From Corynebacterium pseudokroppenstedtii (GTDB lineage: Bacteria > Actinomycetota > Actinomycetes > Mycobacteriales > Mycobacteriaceae), in contig NZ_JAEUWU010000002.1 in assembly GCF_019754945.1 (NCBI RefSeq), positions 434,001 to 498,000 on the forward strand: a stretch of DNA of 64,000 bases, in the 5' to 3' direction. Shown here piece by piece: positions 46,585 through 55,500 of the stretch; the stretch's first letter is position 1; each line of letters opens with the position of its first letter. The position numbers were made by a program, and so were the translations under genes. The notes under the pieces were generated by a model. The model made no database searches. It worked only from the letters and a program-made list of their open reading frames with translations, and had not been told where the DNA came from.

Positions 46585-47098
46585 AATATTTTTTCTACTA
46601 CGTTGGAATTTACACAAGTGGGATGTTTTTCCGGAGATAGCGGGTTTATATTCATTAGTTCTGGCGATATTGGATAGCATGCGCATGCAATGGTTTTATA
46701 CGGTAAATTCCAGAGTAGACCCGTACCGTACTCTAATAAGTTTATTTGAAATTATTAGTTAACGATCAGTGGACCTAAAGTTCTGCCGTCTTCAACCCTC
46801 TTACATCGCGCGGTATCGCAAAAAATTCAGAGCGGATAACCACCTCAGTGGCGTGTCGTAGCTCTCGCGACGCCATTGAGTTTTTATTAATATCCGTTTC
46901 GTTTATTGAAACTTTTTTCAGAAGATTATCGTCTTATCTACTAAAAAGTTTTCGGATATTGCAGGATCGTACGGATTATGGCTACTTGCTCCCGCGCTAA
47001 GTTAATTGCGGAAGCCCTTATTTTCACGGACTTTGATGTTATTGGATCCAGCGTGGACCGCTATGGTGGATTTATAGGAAATGTATTGGAAGGAAATT
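46585..47098. other. AT-rich region without recognised gene
   Basis: About 514 bases of low GC. Open frames here lack ribosome sites and look like chance. No repeats of note. Confidence 0.4.
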
Positions 47099-47317
47099 AT
47101 GAAACGAGGAAAGATTTCGCCGAATGTCATTGTTGCTCTGCTTTGTGGAGTAGCTATATCTTTTTATCTAGGGCTTTCCCATCATTCAGTTGTGGAACCG
47201 GTGATATTCCTTGTCCTTGCTGCGATAGGGGTTATCCTGGTGAATAGATCTAAAACAGGACGAAAACAAGATCCGGCACGGTTTAGTCGCGGTGACTGTA
47301 AAAGGCAGATGGGCTAG
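47099..47317 (+). CDS. small membrane protein
   Basis: A 72-residue protein with two hydrophobic segments (NVIVALLCGVAISFYLGL and VVEPVIFLVLAAIGVILV) and a basic tail. ATG 47099 has GGAAGGAAATT upstream. The family is not recognised. Its place after the ABC and SdpI-like genes suggests part of the same accessory cluster. Confidence 0.55.
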   Translation: MKRGKISPNVIVALLCGVAISFYLGLSHHSVVEPVIFLVLAAIGVILVNRSKTGRKQDPARFSRGDCKRQMG

Positions 47318-47406
47318 CCACCTATGTCTGACGGGGACACTGCATCTTGGTGTTGAACGCTATCCGACGTCATCAGACGTCGGTTGCGTAAGTTAAAACC
47401 ATAAAA

Positions 47407-47655
47407 CTAAACAGCCAGAGAAACAGCCACAATAACGGCGACGACAACAATAAGTGCCACAGTTACATTTTTAACATTCAGCCGGTCTTTTGATGTAAAG
47501 AGGCTAATTAATGCCACTGCCATGGCCGGATACACAATTTTAAGATAATTGTCATGGACCCATCCGGATTGTGAAAAAACGGTCGCGAATACAAGGCACA
47601 CCAAGGCTAGAACGAATACGAACCGACGTATATTATCGTTTGTTAATTCCCGCAC
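47407..47655 (-). CDS. small membrane protein
   Basis: An 82-residue protein with three hydrophobic segments (FVFVLALVCLVFATVF, IVYPAMAVALISLF, VTVALIVVVAVIVAVSLAV). The start is GTG; AGGGAAAG lies rather far upstream. It stands alone on the minus strand. Family not recognised. Confidence 0.5.
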   Translation of the reverse strand: MRELTNDNIRRFVFVLALVCLVFATVFSQSGWVHDNYLKIVYPAMAVALISLFTSKDRLNVKNVTVALIVVVAVIVAVSLAV

Positions 47656-47884
47656 GCTTGTACGGTTTCTACTTTCCCTAGTTTCCCGTGGGGGCGTTAA
47701 CCGGTTGGTGGCAGTCAGCAGCTTAATAAATCCAGGATAGGTTACTCAAAGTTAAACTAGTATAGTTTGCGAAAGGTTTTTTGGTTAGCATGTACATCAG
47801 ATTTGGCTACTGTCTTAAATATCACCCAACGGGGTTTCCGGCCTCACCACACATAAGAGAGACGGACAGGAAAGGATGCGTACT

Positions 47885-48112
47885 ATGAGCTACCAATCCA
47901 ACCATCCACCCGCGCAGCGGATTACTCGAGCAATGCTCTTAGCCCTGGTCATCGCCGTGGGCGTTATGGTCATTGAGTGGTTGTTGCTCAGTGCGCTTAA
48001 CGTCGGGACCCGCGTCACGGTTTTCGTCATCGTGGCGGCTATTACCTCTGTAGCGATTGGATCCGTTATAGGGCAGTGGACTCGGAAACGGTGGCAGAAA
48101 GAAAAAGCTTAA
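47885..48112 (+). CDS. small two-helix membrane protein
   Basis: A 75-residue protein starting MSYQSNHPPAQRITRAML, with two helices (LALVIAVGVMVIEWLLL and VTVFVIVAAITSVAIGSVIG) and a basic end RKRWQKEKA. The ATG at 47885 has AGGAAAGG at about 9 bases; an ATG at 47876 inside that box is less likely. GC content returns to core level here. Function unknown. Confidence 0.6.
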   Translation: MSYQSNHPPAQRITRAMLLALVIAVGVMVIEWLLLSALNVGTRVTVFVIVAAITSVAIGSVIGQWTRKRWQKEKA

Positions 48113-48181
48113 ACACACTCATGCCGTAGTTCGGCACGGCATCATCCCCGCCACGCGCACGTGCTCGCATACACTAGCGGC

Positions 48182-48475
48182 ATGAGTTCTTTTCCGGTGA
48201 CGGCTATTCGCGATTCATCAATTAAGCTCGGTCAATTCATTAAACTGGCCAGCCTCGTTGAAACCGGTGGTGAGGCAAAGGAAGTGATTTCCGCGGGGCG
48301 CGTCGAGGTCAATGGCCAGGTTGAAACCCACAGAGGACACACGCTGCACCACGGCGACGTCGTTACTATCGGCTCCGTAGGGGCAGAAGTAGGTGGCCCC
48401 GATGACGAGGACGACTATTTCGATGAAGCCACCGCCGACGACGATTTCGACCCGGAGAAGTGGAGGAACATGTAA
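48182..48475 (+). CDS. S4-domain RNA-binding protein
   Basis: A 97-residue protein built on an S4 domain: IKLGQFIKLASLVETGGEAK, then VISAGRVEVNGQVETHRGHTL. It is YbcJ-like in size, with an added acidic C-terminal tail. S4 proteins bind structured RNA, often rRNA. ATG 48182 may be leaderless as no ribosome site is visible. It is coupled to the next gene by a TAATG overlap. Confidence 0.85.
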   Translation: MSSFPVTAIRDSSIKLGQFIKLASLVETGGEAKEVISAGRVEVNGQVETHRGHTLHHGDVVTIGSVGAEVGGPDDEDDYFDEATADDDFDPEKWRNM

Positions 48476-49296
48476 TGCCGGCCTTTTTCGCTAGTGAAGG
48501 CATGCCCTTCTGGAATGAACTGCGCACCTATGACCTCGATCGTTCTTCAGACTTTTATCAAGGCTTGTTCGGCTGGGACATCGATAGTGCGGATAACAGC
48601 GGCTACTACTACGCGCGCAAGCAGGGAATGCCCATCGCAGGCATCATTCCTGTGACGGACGATACCGCTTCGCATCAACCGAACCAATGGATGTTGTCTT
48701 TTCTTACTGACGACGTTCGCGCGGTAGCGCACCGATCTCGGGAATACGGCGGAACAGCTGGTGAGCCTGTAGACGGGCCTCGGGGACCGATGGTGGCCGC
48801 GACGGACATCGTCGGCGCACAGCTTGGGTTCATCCATCCTGCGTCGGAGCCATTCATTGCTGGTGGGGAGCCGGGCACGCCCGTGTGGCATGAACTGGCT
48901 GCCATTCTCCCTGAGGGAGTGAGTATTGACGACGTCGCCACGTATTACACACAGGTGACGCAGTGGAGCACGATGCGTCACGGGGAGGGGGCCCACACGG
49001 TCATTACTGCTGTGAGCGAGGGTGGCGCCTACGCCGGGGTGTGGTTCCCCGGGGAGCAAGGAGCCGCCGAAGTGAACGCGTCAGAGTCCCGGTGGACGAC
49101 GTATTTTGGGGTCGCAAACATTGTCAACGCCGCCGAGTATGCCCAGGAACACGGTGGGGACATTATCGTCCAGCCGCAAAACACCGAATTTGGCCGGATC
49201 GCGATTCTTGCTGACCCTACTGGTGCTCCGGTCACGGTATGCGAAGCCCCGGAACACGTTGAGGAACCGCATGAAGGAGACAACATTTTTAGCTAA
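48475..49296 (+). CDS. VOC-family (glyoxalase/bleomycin-resistance-like) protein
   Basis: A 273-residue protein of two VOC modules. The first begins PFWNELRTYDLDRSSDFYQGLFGW and the second PVWHELAAILPEGVSIDDVATYY; each ends in a strand such as ATDIVGAQLGFIHP or ILADPTGAPVTVCEAP. Two-module VOC proteins of this kind are common in actinobacteria; the substrate is unknown. ATG 48475 overlaps the S4 stop, with GGAGGAAC upstream. Confidence 0.85.
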   Translation: MPAFFASEGMPFWNELRTYDLDRSSDFYQGLFGWDIDSADNSGYYYARKQGMPIAGIIPVTDDTASHQPNQWMLSFLTDDVRAVAHRSREYGGTAGEPVDGPRGPMVAATDIVGAQLGFIHPASEPFIAGGEPGTPVWHELAAILPEGVSIDDVATYYTQVTQWSTMRHGEGAHTVITAVSEGGAYAGVWFPGEQGAAEVNASESRWTTYFGVANIVNAAEYAQEHGGDIIVQPQNTEFGRIAILADPTGAPVTVCEAPEHVEEPHEGDNIFS

Positions 49297-49384
49297 AAAG
49301 ACGCCGTGCTGAGACTCAAGTCAGAGGCAGCGGTGATAGTGCTCTCACGTCGCCGCCGCCTCATGGACGAAACTTAGTTGTTTC

Positions 49385-51001
49385 TTAATATGCCCCGTCA
49401 GAGGTCAGCACTGCGCGGCCTGTCTTCCATAAGATCATGAGGTCGGCCATGAAGCTCCAGTTCTCCACGTAATTGAGATCCAGAGAAACAGATTCTTCCC
49501 ATGAGAGGTTAGAGCGTCCCGAGACCTGCCATAGACCAGTCATACCAGGAAGAACGAGCATACGGTTACCTACTAGCCCGGTATACTGTTCGACTTCGTG
49601 ACGCAGTGGAGGGCGAGGCCCTACGAGGCTCATATTGCCCTTCACCACGTTAAACAACTGTGGTAATTCGTCGATGCTGTAGCAGCGCAAAAACGAACCG
49701 ATCCGTGTGACGCGAGGATCGTCCTTCATCTTGAATAACACGCCGTTGCCATCACTTTGGTCTTTCAGTTGTGCAACCATTTGATCCGCGTCTTTGACCA
49801 TCGACCGGAATTTAATCATCCCGAACGGTTTATTGTTCTTACCCATCCGTTCTGCGGTGTAAAAGACAGGGCCTCCGTCGTCAAGCTTGATAGCTAACGC
49901 ACAGACCAACAGCAAGGGCGACGCCAGGAGAATGAGCAGAGACGCGACCACACGATCAAACACAACTTTAGAGATGCAGTGGGTTCGTGCGTGCTGCGGT
50001 TGTTCCAATTTTAAGAGTGGGATTCCGGCGATAGGCAACATCTGAACCCGACGTCCGGTCACATTGGCAACAGAGGGGGCTACAAGTAGCTCAACGTGGA
50101 GTCCGTCCAAACGCCAAATGAGTTCACGCATATCGTTCATACCGATCTGGTTACTCACCGTGACGATAACTGCATCTGCCTGGAGTAATGACACCATGAT
50201 ATCGATTTGGTGCCAGTTGTCGTGAATTTCCGCCTCGGGGAAACGACGCTTGAGTTCCGCAAGCTGCTCTTCACTGTGGTTATCCGTCTGTGTGCTGCAG
50301 AAGCCGACAATATCGAACTGATTGTCTAATTGTTGGTGAAGTGCGCCATACACCTCCGAAATGGAATGAGGATCGCCGATGAAGATGGCGCGCTGACTTA
50401 ATTTTTTGGTATCCAATTGCCAGCAGTAAAACCGACGCCACCCATAACGGATTAATAATAGCGTTACTAAGCCGACGGGATAGGTAAAGATTAAATACCT
50501 AAAACCACAGGTATATTGAGTTAACTCGCAGATGATGGCGAAGAGGCCGAATGCGAATGTCGTAGCCCGTGCTATCCGGGAATACTCCAATGCGCCTTGG
50601 CCAAGAATCGCTGAGTCCGTTGTGCGCATGACGCGCATAACGACTGTCCACAGCACGAAAAGGATGAGCCCAGGTACGAACATGGAGGCAACGCCGCTAT
50701 ACGTCCCGAGAGTGAAAGTGCGTGCACCGTGAGCTGCAACAGGCAGGTAATCGGCTGCCAGGATAAGCAATGCCATAGCGACCGCTTCGCTCACCAGGAT
50801 AAATGTGCGGATCCGGGACGCATGCGCACAACGTATCGACGCTCGCTCGACAGGAGTATCGGTGCTAGAAACTGGAATTTCTTGTTGGCTTACATCATGT
50901 AGCGCAGGGCTAACGGGATGCTCTTCAGTGTGGTGTTCTCCGTTGCGGTTGGGTAATTCCGCTAGACGAAGGCCAGTGATATGTAACAGGCTCATGGGCA
51001 C
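49385..51001 (-). CDS. polyprenyl-phosphate sugar-phosphate transferase (priming enzyme)
   Basis: A 538-residue membrane enzyme that starts exopolysaccharide repeat units by moving a sugar phosphate to undecaprenyl phosphate. An N-terminal polar stretch is followed by about four helices (80-190), a nucleotide-fold-like domain, a further helix near 345-370, and the catalytic domain with GMIKFRSMVKDAD, YSIDELPQLFNV, GNMSLVGPRPP and LPGMTGLWQVSGRS. The family is WbaP/CpsE-like. It is transcribed divergently from rfbA across 510 bases. It defines the beginning of the polysaccharide locus. Confidence 0.92.
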   Translation of the reverse strand: MPMSLLHITGLRLAELPNRNGEHHTEEHPVSPALHDVSQQEIPVSSTDTPVERASIRCAHASRIRTFILVSEAVAMALLILAADYLPVAAHGARTFTLGTYSGVASMFVPGLILFVLWTVVMRVMRTTDSAILGQGALEYSRIARATTFAFGLFAIICELTQYTCGFRYLIFTYPVGLVTLLLIRYGWRRFYCWQLDTKKLSQRAIFIGDPHSISEVYGALHQQLDNQFDIVGFCSTQTDNHSEEQLAELKRRFPEAEIHDNWHQIDIMVSLLQADAVIVTVSNQIGMNDMRELIWRLDGLHVELLVAPSVANVTGRRVQMLPIAGIPLLKLEQPQHARTHCISKVVFDRVVASLLILLASPLLLVCALAIKLDDGGPVFYTAERMGKNNKPFGMIKFRSMVKDADQMVAQLKDQSDGNGVLFKMKDDPRVTRIGSFLRCYSIDELPQLFNVVKGNMSLVGPRPPLRHEVEQYTGLVGNRMLVLPGMTGLWQVSGRSNLSWEESVSLDLNYVENWSFMADLMILWKTGRAVLTSDGAY

Positions 51002-51511
51002 CGCCGATAGGGAGAGTAGGGGTCAAGTTAACTGCTATGGGGCGGACGTTTGATCCTCATAACAATTTGATAACGCCCATATAATAAGACCTGTTGGTTG
51101 AGTTTTCATGTGACTGGTGCTGTTTTTAACCAGCCCGTTACATAGGAAACAAGGAATAGCGAGTTTCACGGTTCAAGTGCATGTCGAGGGCTGTTTTTGC
51201 GACGTTGTGTCTTGTGTGATTGGTGCTGCTAGCGTTAATTTTTAGATGCAATTCAGCGAGTCGTATAAGCCCTCCGAAGCTTTGTTAGGATATTTCTATA
51301 AATTCTAATCACGCTTTTGTGAAATTGAGCACTCTGCGTTTTGTCTACGTGGGATGTACGTGAAACATCCACTACTTCGCCGCAATGGCACCAGAATCTA
51401 CGAAGATCATCGCAGTATCCTGCCGACGACATCACACCGATGAGCCCCATTGGGCAGACGGGCCCAGGGTGTTATCGGATAGATAGCCGGAAGCTAGGTA
51501 CGCTGGTAAGC
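51002..51511. other. divergent control region of the polysaccharide locus
   Basis: About 510 AT-richer bases between the priming transferase and rfbA. It holds two direct repeats (51109-51124 and 51215-51230) and several possible -10 boxes, including TACGCT at 51499, which would give a leaderless rfbA. No credible gene. Confidence 0.5.
51109..51230 (+). repeat. direct repeat pair TGTGAYTGGTGCTGYT
   Basis: TGTGACTGGTGCTGTT (51109-51124) and TGTGATTGGTGCTGCT (51215-51230) agree in 14 of 16 bases and are 106 bases apart, close to ten helical turns. A partial GGCTGTTTTTG lies between. They could be paired operator sites in the divergent promoter region. Confidence 0.45.
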
Positions 51512-52411
51512 GTGAAGGGCATCATTTTGGCGGGCGGGACCGGAACCCGCTTACATCCAATTACATTGGGTACCAGCAAACAGCTGACCCCCGTCTACGA
51601 CAAACCTATGATCTACTACCCGCTATCCACCCTTATTCTGGCGGGTATTACCGATGTCCTTGTCATCACTACCCCCCATGACGTCACTGCGTTTCACCGA
51701 CTCTTGGGCGATGGATCCGCCTTCGGTATCTCGATTTCCTATGCGGTACAACCCTCTCCAGAAGGAATTGCCCAAGCATTTGTGCTAGGAGAAAAGCACA
51801 TCGGAAATGAGCCCGTCTGCCTCATTTTGGGAGATAACATCTTTTACGGGCCTGGTATGGGCACTCAACTCCGGCGCCACACCGCACCGGACGGTGGCGT
51901 TATCTTCGCCTATTGGGTAAAAGACCCCACCGCATACGGCGTTGTCGAATTCGAGCACCAAGGTACCGCACGCCACCAGAAGCCGTCTGCCACGCAATTC
52001 CGCGCCCTTGGAATCGAAGAAAAACCAGCACATCCGAAATCTCATTATGCCGTCCCCGGCCTCTATTTCTATGACAACGACGTTGTTGACATGGCCAAAG
52101 ACCTTTCTCCGTCCACCCGTGGTGAGCTTGAGATCAGCGATATCAACCAGCGCTACCTAGATAGTGGGAAACTCACGGTGGAAGTCCTCCCCCGAGGAAC
52201 GGCGTGGCTCGACACGGGAACGCACGATTCACTCTTGGACGCGGGAAACTTTGTGCGCACCATTGAATCTCGACAGGGCTTGAAGATCGGCAGCCCAGAA
52301 GAAGTCTCGTGGCGCATGGGTCACCTGACCGACGATCAACTCCGCCACCGGGGAGAAGCTCTAGTTAAATCCGGGTATGGTTCCTACTTGCTGGATTTAC
52401 TTCGCAGGTAA
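51512..52411 (+). CDS. rfbA: glucose-1-phosphate thymidylyltransferase
   Basis: A 299-residue nucleotidyltransferase making dTDP-glucose from glucose 1-phosphate and dTTP. Visible are [16 protein letters not shown] at the N-terminus, [18 protein letters not shown], and [12 protein letters not shown] near residue 105. The GTG at 51512 is the family-like start (MKGIILAGG), likely leaderless, because a longer frame to 51341 adds unrelated sequence. The dTDP-rhamnose genes rfbB, rfbC and rfbD are not in the window. The 3' end overlaps the convergent acetyltransferase gene by 15 bases. Confidence 0.92.
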   Translation: MKGIILAGGTGTRLHPITLGTSKQLTPVYDKPMIYYPLSTLILAGITDVLVITTPHDVTAFHRLLGDGSAFGISISYAVQPSPEGIAQAFVLGEKHIGNEPVCLILGDNIFYGPGMGTQLRRHTAPDGGVIFAYWVKDPTAYGVVEFEHQGTARHQKPSATQFRALGIEEKPAHPKSHYAVPGLYFYDNDVVDMAKDLSPSTRGELEISDINQRYLDSGKLTVEVLPRGTAWLDTGTHDSLLDAGNFVRTIESRQGLKIGSPEEVSWRMGHLTDDQLRHRGEALVKSGYGSYLLDLLRR

Positions 52412-53011
52412 CTCGCGCGCGGGAATGCCCACCAGCACAGCACCAGGCCGCTCGCATGACTTTGTCACCACAGCATTTGCTCCGACGGACACATCGTCGG
52501 CAAGTGAAAGAGGCTTAATAATCCGACAACCTGCACCTAAACGAACATTATTGCCCAGTATCGTCTCTTGCCCGCGTGGTGCCTCGGAGATAGTCACCGA
52601 GGACTGCACCTTCACATTGGCACCAGCCTTCACCCGACGCCCCATCACAACGCCGGTGGGGTGGTACAACATAAAACCAGGTCCGACGGACACCTCCCAC
52701 GCCAGATCAGCCCCTGTCACTACATGATTAACTTGCTTAACCAAAGACCCCAAAAGAGGCAGACGCTTCCCCGCAATCTGAGAAAGCCGAAATATCACGA
52801 CGGCAAGAAAACCGACATTGAGCAGGCCGTGCAACCCATTTTCGGCCCTGCGTGCTGGCGCATCCTGGAAGATGAACATATCGAGGATCATACTGAGTAC
52901 GCACCACACAACCGCAACAATTAATACTGACATCAACCCCCGCCATGAACGCGGGAACCACCCCCGCCAGCTGCCGAGACCGTAACGAGACCCCCACGAA
53001 CCAGAGAACAT
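52397..53011 (-). CDS. hexapeptide-repeat acetyltransferase (serine acetyltransferase-like)
   Basis: A 204-residue protein with two N-terminal hydrophobic segments, followed by a left-handed beta-helix of hexapeptide repeats ([22 protein letters not shown], read as repeats, then [18 protein letters not shown]). The catalytic His is probably that of [10 protein letters not shown]. CysE-like folds in polysaccharide loci often acetylate sugars. ATG 53011 has GGAG at 7 bases; ATG 52933 is an alternative start. At 53009-53012 its start codon overlaps that of the divergent glycosyltransferase. Confidence 0.8.
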   Translation of the reverse strand: MFSGSWGSRYGLGSWRGWFPRSWRGLMSVLIVAVVWCVLSMILDMFIFQDAPARRAENGLHGLLNVGFLAVVIFRLSQIAGKRLPLLGSLVKQVNHVVTGADLAWEVSVGPGFMLYHPTGVVMGRRVKAGANVKVQSSVTISEAPRGQETILGNNVRLGAGCRIIKPLSLADDVSVGANAVVTKSCERPGAVLVGIPARELPAK

Positions 53012-54041
53012 GAAAATACTCCACGTCACAGAGTGCTTCGCCGGAGGCGTTGCCACGGCCATCAATATGTACGCCTCACTCGTGCCCGAACACGAACACA
53101 TGGTGCTCTACACCGCCCGGCGCGCGAATTCCCCAGATGAACCCGACCCCGAACTATTCAGTCAGTCGTGGCGCCTTCCGGACCACCACCGGGCAGCCAT
53201 CGACACTGTCCGCCGCGTGCGCGACGAGGTCGCACCGGATGTGATCCACGCCCATTCCAGCTTTGCTGGCGCGTACGTACGCCTCGCTCGTTTGCGTGGG
53301 AGTAAGCGCCGCACACCCACGGTGTACACACCCCACGGTGTGGCCTTTGCGCGGAAAGACATCTCGGCGCTACACCGTGCGGTGTTCTATTCCGCCGAAT
53401 GGGCATTGTCGTGGGGAACCTCCGTCTTCGCGCCATGTGGACAGTGGGAAGGCGACGTTCTCCGACGGCTCAACCGTCGAATACCGCAGGTAGTGATACC
53501 CAACGCCACGATGTCGACCGGGGTGACATGGAACCCTACCGAACCGCCCAGCGTTGCGATTTCAGGGCGAGTCACCCCTCAGCGCAGCCCGGAACTCTTC
53601 GCTGCCATTGCGCGCCGGGTGCATCGGGAGCGGCCCGACGTCGAGTTCCAGTGGCTTGGTGGTGGGGACGCTGACCTCACCGCGTCGCTGCAGCGCGCCG
53701 GGGTTCACGTCACGGGCTGGCTGGACAAAAACGATCTGTATTCGCGCTTGGCGGGGGTTAACGTCGGTCTTCATACGGCTTTGTGGGACGGGTACCCCAT
53801 GGCCGTGCTCGAGATGAACGACATCGGCGTGCCTGTGCTGGTCCAAAACATCCCTGCTCTTCGGGAGTGTCCGGCGGAGGCGCGTTTCGATGGGGTTGAC
53901 GACGCTGCGCGCAAAGTTATCAGGGCGATCGACGAACCCGAGGCACTTCGGAATGCGTGGGAAAAGGTCCAGGACAATCACAGCGTGGCGACTCTCACGG
54001 ATGCGCTCCATGAGTGCTATTCGAAAGCGGGGGGAGAATAA
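53010..54041 (+). CDS. GT4-family glycosyltransferase
   Basis: A 343-residue GT-B fold enzyme. The N-terminus [18 protein letters not shown] is the family opening with the Gly-rich acceptor loop; VIHAHSSFAGAY and TVYTPHGVAF follow. In the donor half, RVTPQRSPELFAAIARR and HTALWDGYPMAVLEM contain the E-X7-E-like region. It would add a sugar to the lipid-linked repeat unit. The start codon overlaps the divergent acetyltransferase start. Donor and acceptor cannot be told from the sequence. Confidence 0.88.
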   Translation: MKILHVTECFAGGVATAINMYASLVPEHEHMVLYTARRANSPDEPDPELFSQSWRLPDHHRAAIDTVRRVRDEVAPDVIHAHSSFAGAYVRLARLRGSKRRTPTVYTPHGVAFARKDISALHRAVFYSAEWALSWGTSVFAPCGQWEGDVLRRLNRRIPQVVIPNATMSTGVTWNPTEPPSVAISGRVTPQRSPELFAAIARRVHRERPDVEFQWLGGGDADLTASLQRAGVHVTGWLDKNDLYSRLAGVNVGLHTALWDGYPMAVLEMNDIGVPVLVQNIPALRECPAEARFDGVDDAARKVIRAIDEPEALRNAWEKVQDNHSVATLTDALHECYSKAGGE

Positions 54042-54207
54042 GGATAGAATTACCGTCGGTTTTCAGGTAAATAAAACTTATTAATTACCGCGTACCGACG
54101 CTACCGACCCAATTCACCCCCAATATCCGCCGCGATCCGAACCTACGCACGAGTACGACGCGCGATACCCACTAATAGATATTCACTAATAACCGAAGGA
54201 CACGAGA

Positions 54208-55500
54208 ATGCGGGCTGCTCCCTCCACTAATGCAAGTGGTCGCCGCAGCTCTACGCCCCGAAGTCAGGTTCGCGACAATCACACGTTTTTTTCGCCCGAG
54301 GACATCATTGTGTTCTGGTTCCTCGGGCTTTTGTGCTCCTTGGCCATCAGTGGTTTGCATTCACATTTATTACCGCCGAAATTCGACCGCGACGCACAAG
54401 TCATTCAGAATCTTCTGGCGAAACCAGGCCTCGTGAGATACGAAGACTACGGATCGTTCGCCACCATCACGTCGGTGTATCACGCGCTCGGGTTAGCGCA
54501 CTCTCCGACGCTGGCCGGATTCTTCGGCGTCATTATTGCGCACTGCGCTTTAGCCGTCGTTCTCTGGCGAATGAGACCAATCCGCGTGACCGCCTTTAGC
54601 GTCGGCGCGCTCGTTCTCTACTCGCTCCTTGTAGGCGTCTACCAGGGGGTTTATACCAAGGAAATCATTATCAGCGCCGTGGTCATCGTCGTCGCGGCCG
54701 TGCCGACGGGGATGCAATCAGCGTGGATATGGGACTGTGTTCTCGCGGTCGTCATGGCTGCATTGGGCCATTATTTCCGCCCGTATTGGGTGCTCATCGC
54801 CGTCTTTTTCTTTGGGCTCCGACTCTTCGTCTCTAACACCGCGCTGTCCCGTCAGTGGATCACGACCCGCCGGTTCATCCTGCTGATGCTGGCGTGTTCG
54901 TTGGTGGCGTCGTTAGTTATCGTGGCCCGTGGTTTCCCCGCGGACCACTACCGCACCTTGGTCAACGCGGGCCGAGGAGCCGACACGGGGTCCCTGATCG
55001 GCCGTTTTGTCGAGCACCCCGAACCGATCGCGGGAATAGTCAATGTTGTGCTCTCGACGGTCATGCTGATGTTCCCCGTCACCCTGGCCGCCAAACTATC
55101 GCCCTATTACCTGGTGATTTTCGTAGTGATCGCCAGTTTTTGGGCGAGCTACTTCCACGCGGTCCGGCAGTGGCTGCGCAGCGACCATCGACCCCCGCTC
55201 GTGGCGCGAGCAATATGCTTGATCGCTGCATTTGCTGTTGTACAAGGACTTTTCGAACCAGACTACGGGTCCGCGCTTCGCCACCTCACGCCGCTGATCC
55301 CGTTGTTCTTCATTGTTGCGGCAGGGGAGCGAGGTGCTGAACGTGCGGCAGAGCGCGGTGTGGCAGGGGGAAGTGGTGCCGGGCGCGGTGTGGCAAGTCC
55401 ACCATTGCCGACGCCAACTCAGCTATCGCCACCATCCCATCCTCCTTCAGCATCCAACCGACCGAGTGACCACCCTTCAGCCCGTCAAAGTGAGAGCTAA
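54208..55500 (+). CDS. polytopic membrane protein, candidate polysaccharide polymerase (Wzy-like)
   Basis: A 430-residue protein with about nine to ten helices and a long extracytoplasmic loop around residues 230-280 (ADHYRTLVNAGRGADTGSL). The C-terminal 60 residues are Ala/Gly/Pro/Ser low complexity. Wzy proteins vary too much for motif recognition; the call rests on topology and position between a glycosyltransferase and the Wzz-like chain-length regulator. ATG 54208 has AAGGACACGAG upstream. The stop is directly followed by the next start. Confidence 0.6.
   Translation: MRAAPSTNASGRRSSTPRSQVRDNHTFFSPEDIIVFWFLGLLCSLAISGLHSHLLPPKFDRDAQVIQNLLAKPGLVRYEDYGSFATITSVYHALGLAHSPTLAGFFGVIIAHCALAVVLWRMRPIRVTAFSVGALVLYSLLVGVYQGVYTKEIIISAVVIVVAAVPTGMQSAWIWDCVLAVVMAALGHYFRPYWVLIAVFFFGLRLFVSNTALSRQWITTRRFILLMLACSLVASLVIVARGFPADHYRTLVNAGRGADTGSLIGRFVEHPEPIAGIVNVVLSTVMLMFPVTLAAKLSPYYLVIFVVIASFWASYFHAVRQWLRSDHRPPLVARAICLIAAFAVVQGLFEPDYGSALRHLTPLIPLFFIVAAGERGAERAAERGVAGGSGAGRGVASPPLPTPTQLSPPSHPPSASNRPSDHPSARQSES

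Noticed and set aside
46978..47247. 89-residue open frame in the AT-rich region
   Set aside because: It overlaps the better supported gene at 47099 in another frame and has no ribosome site.
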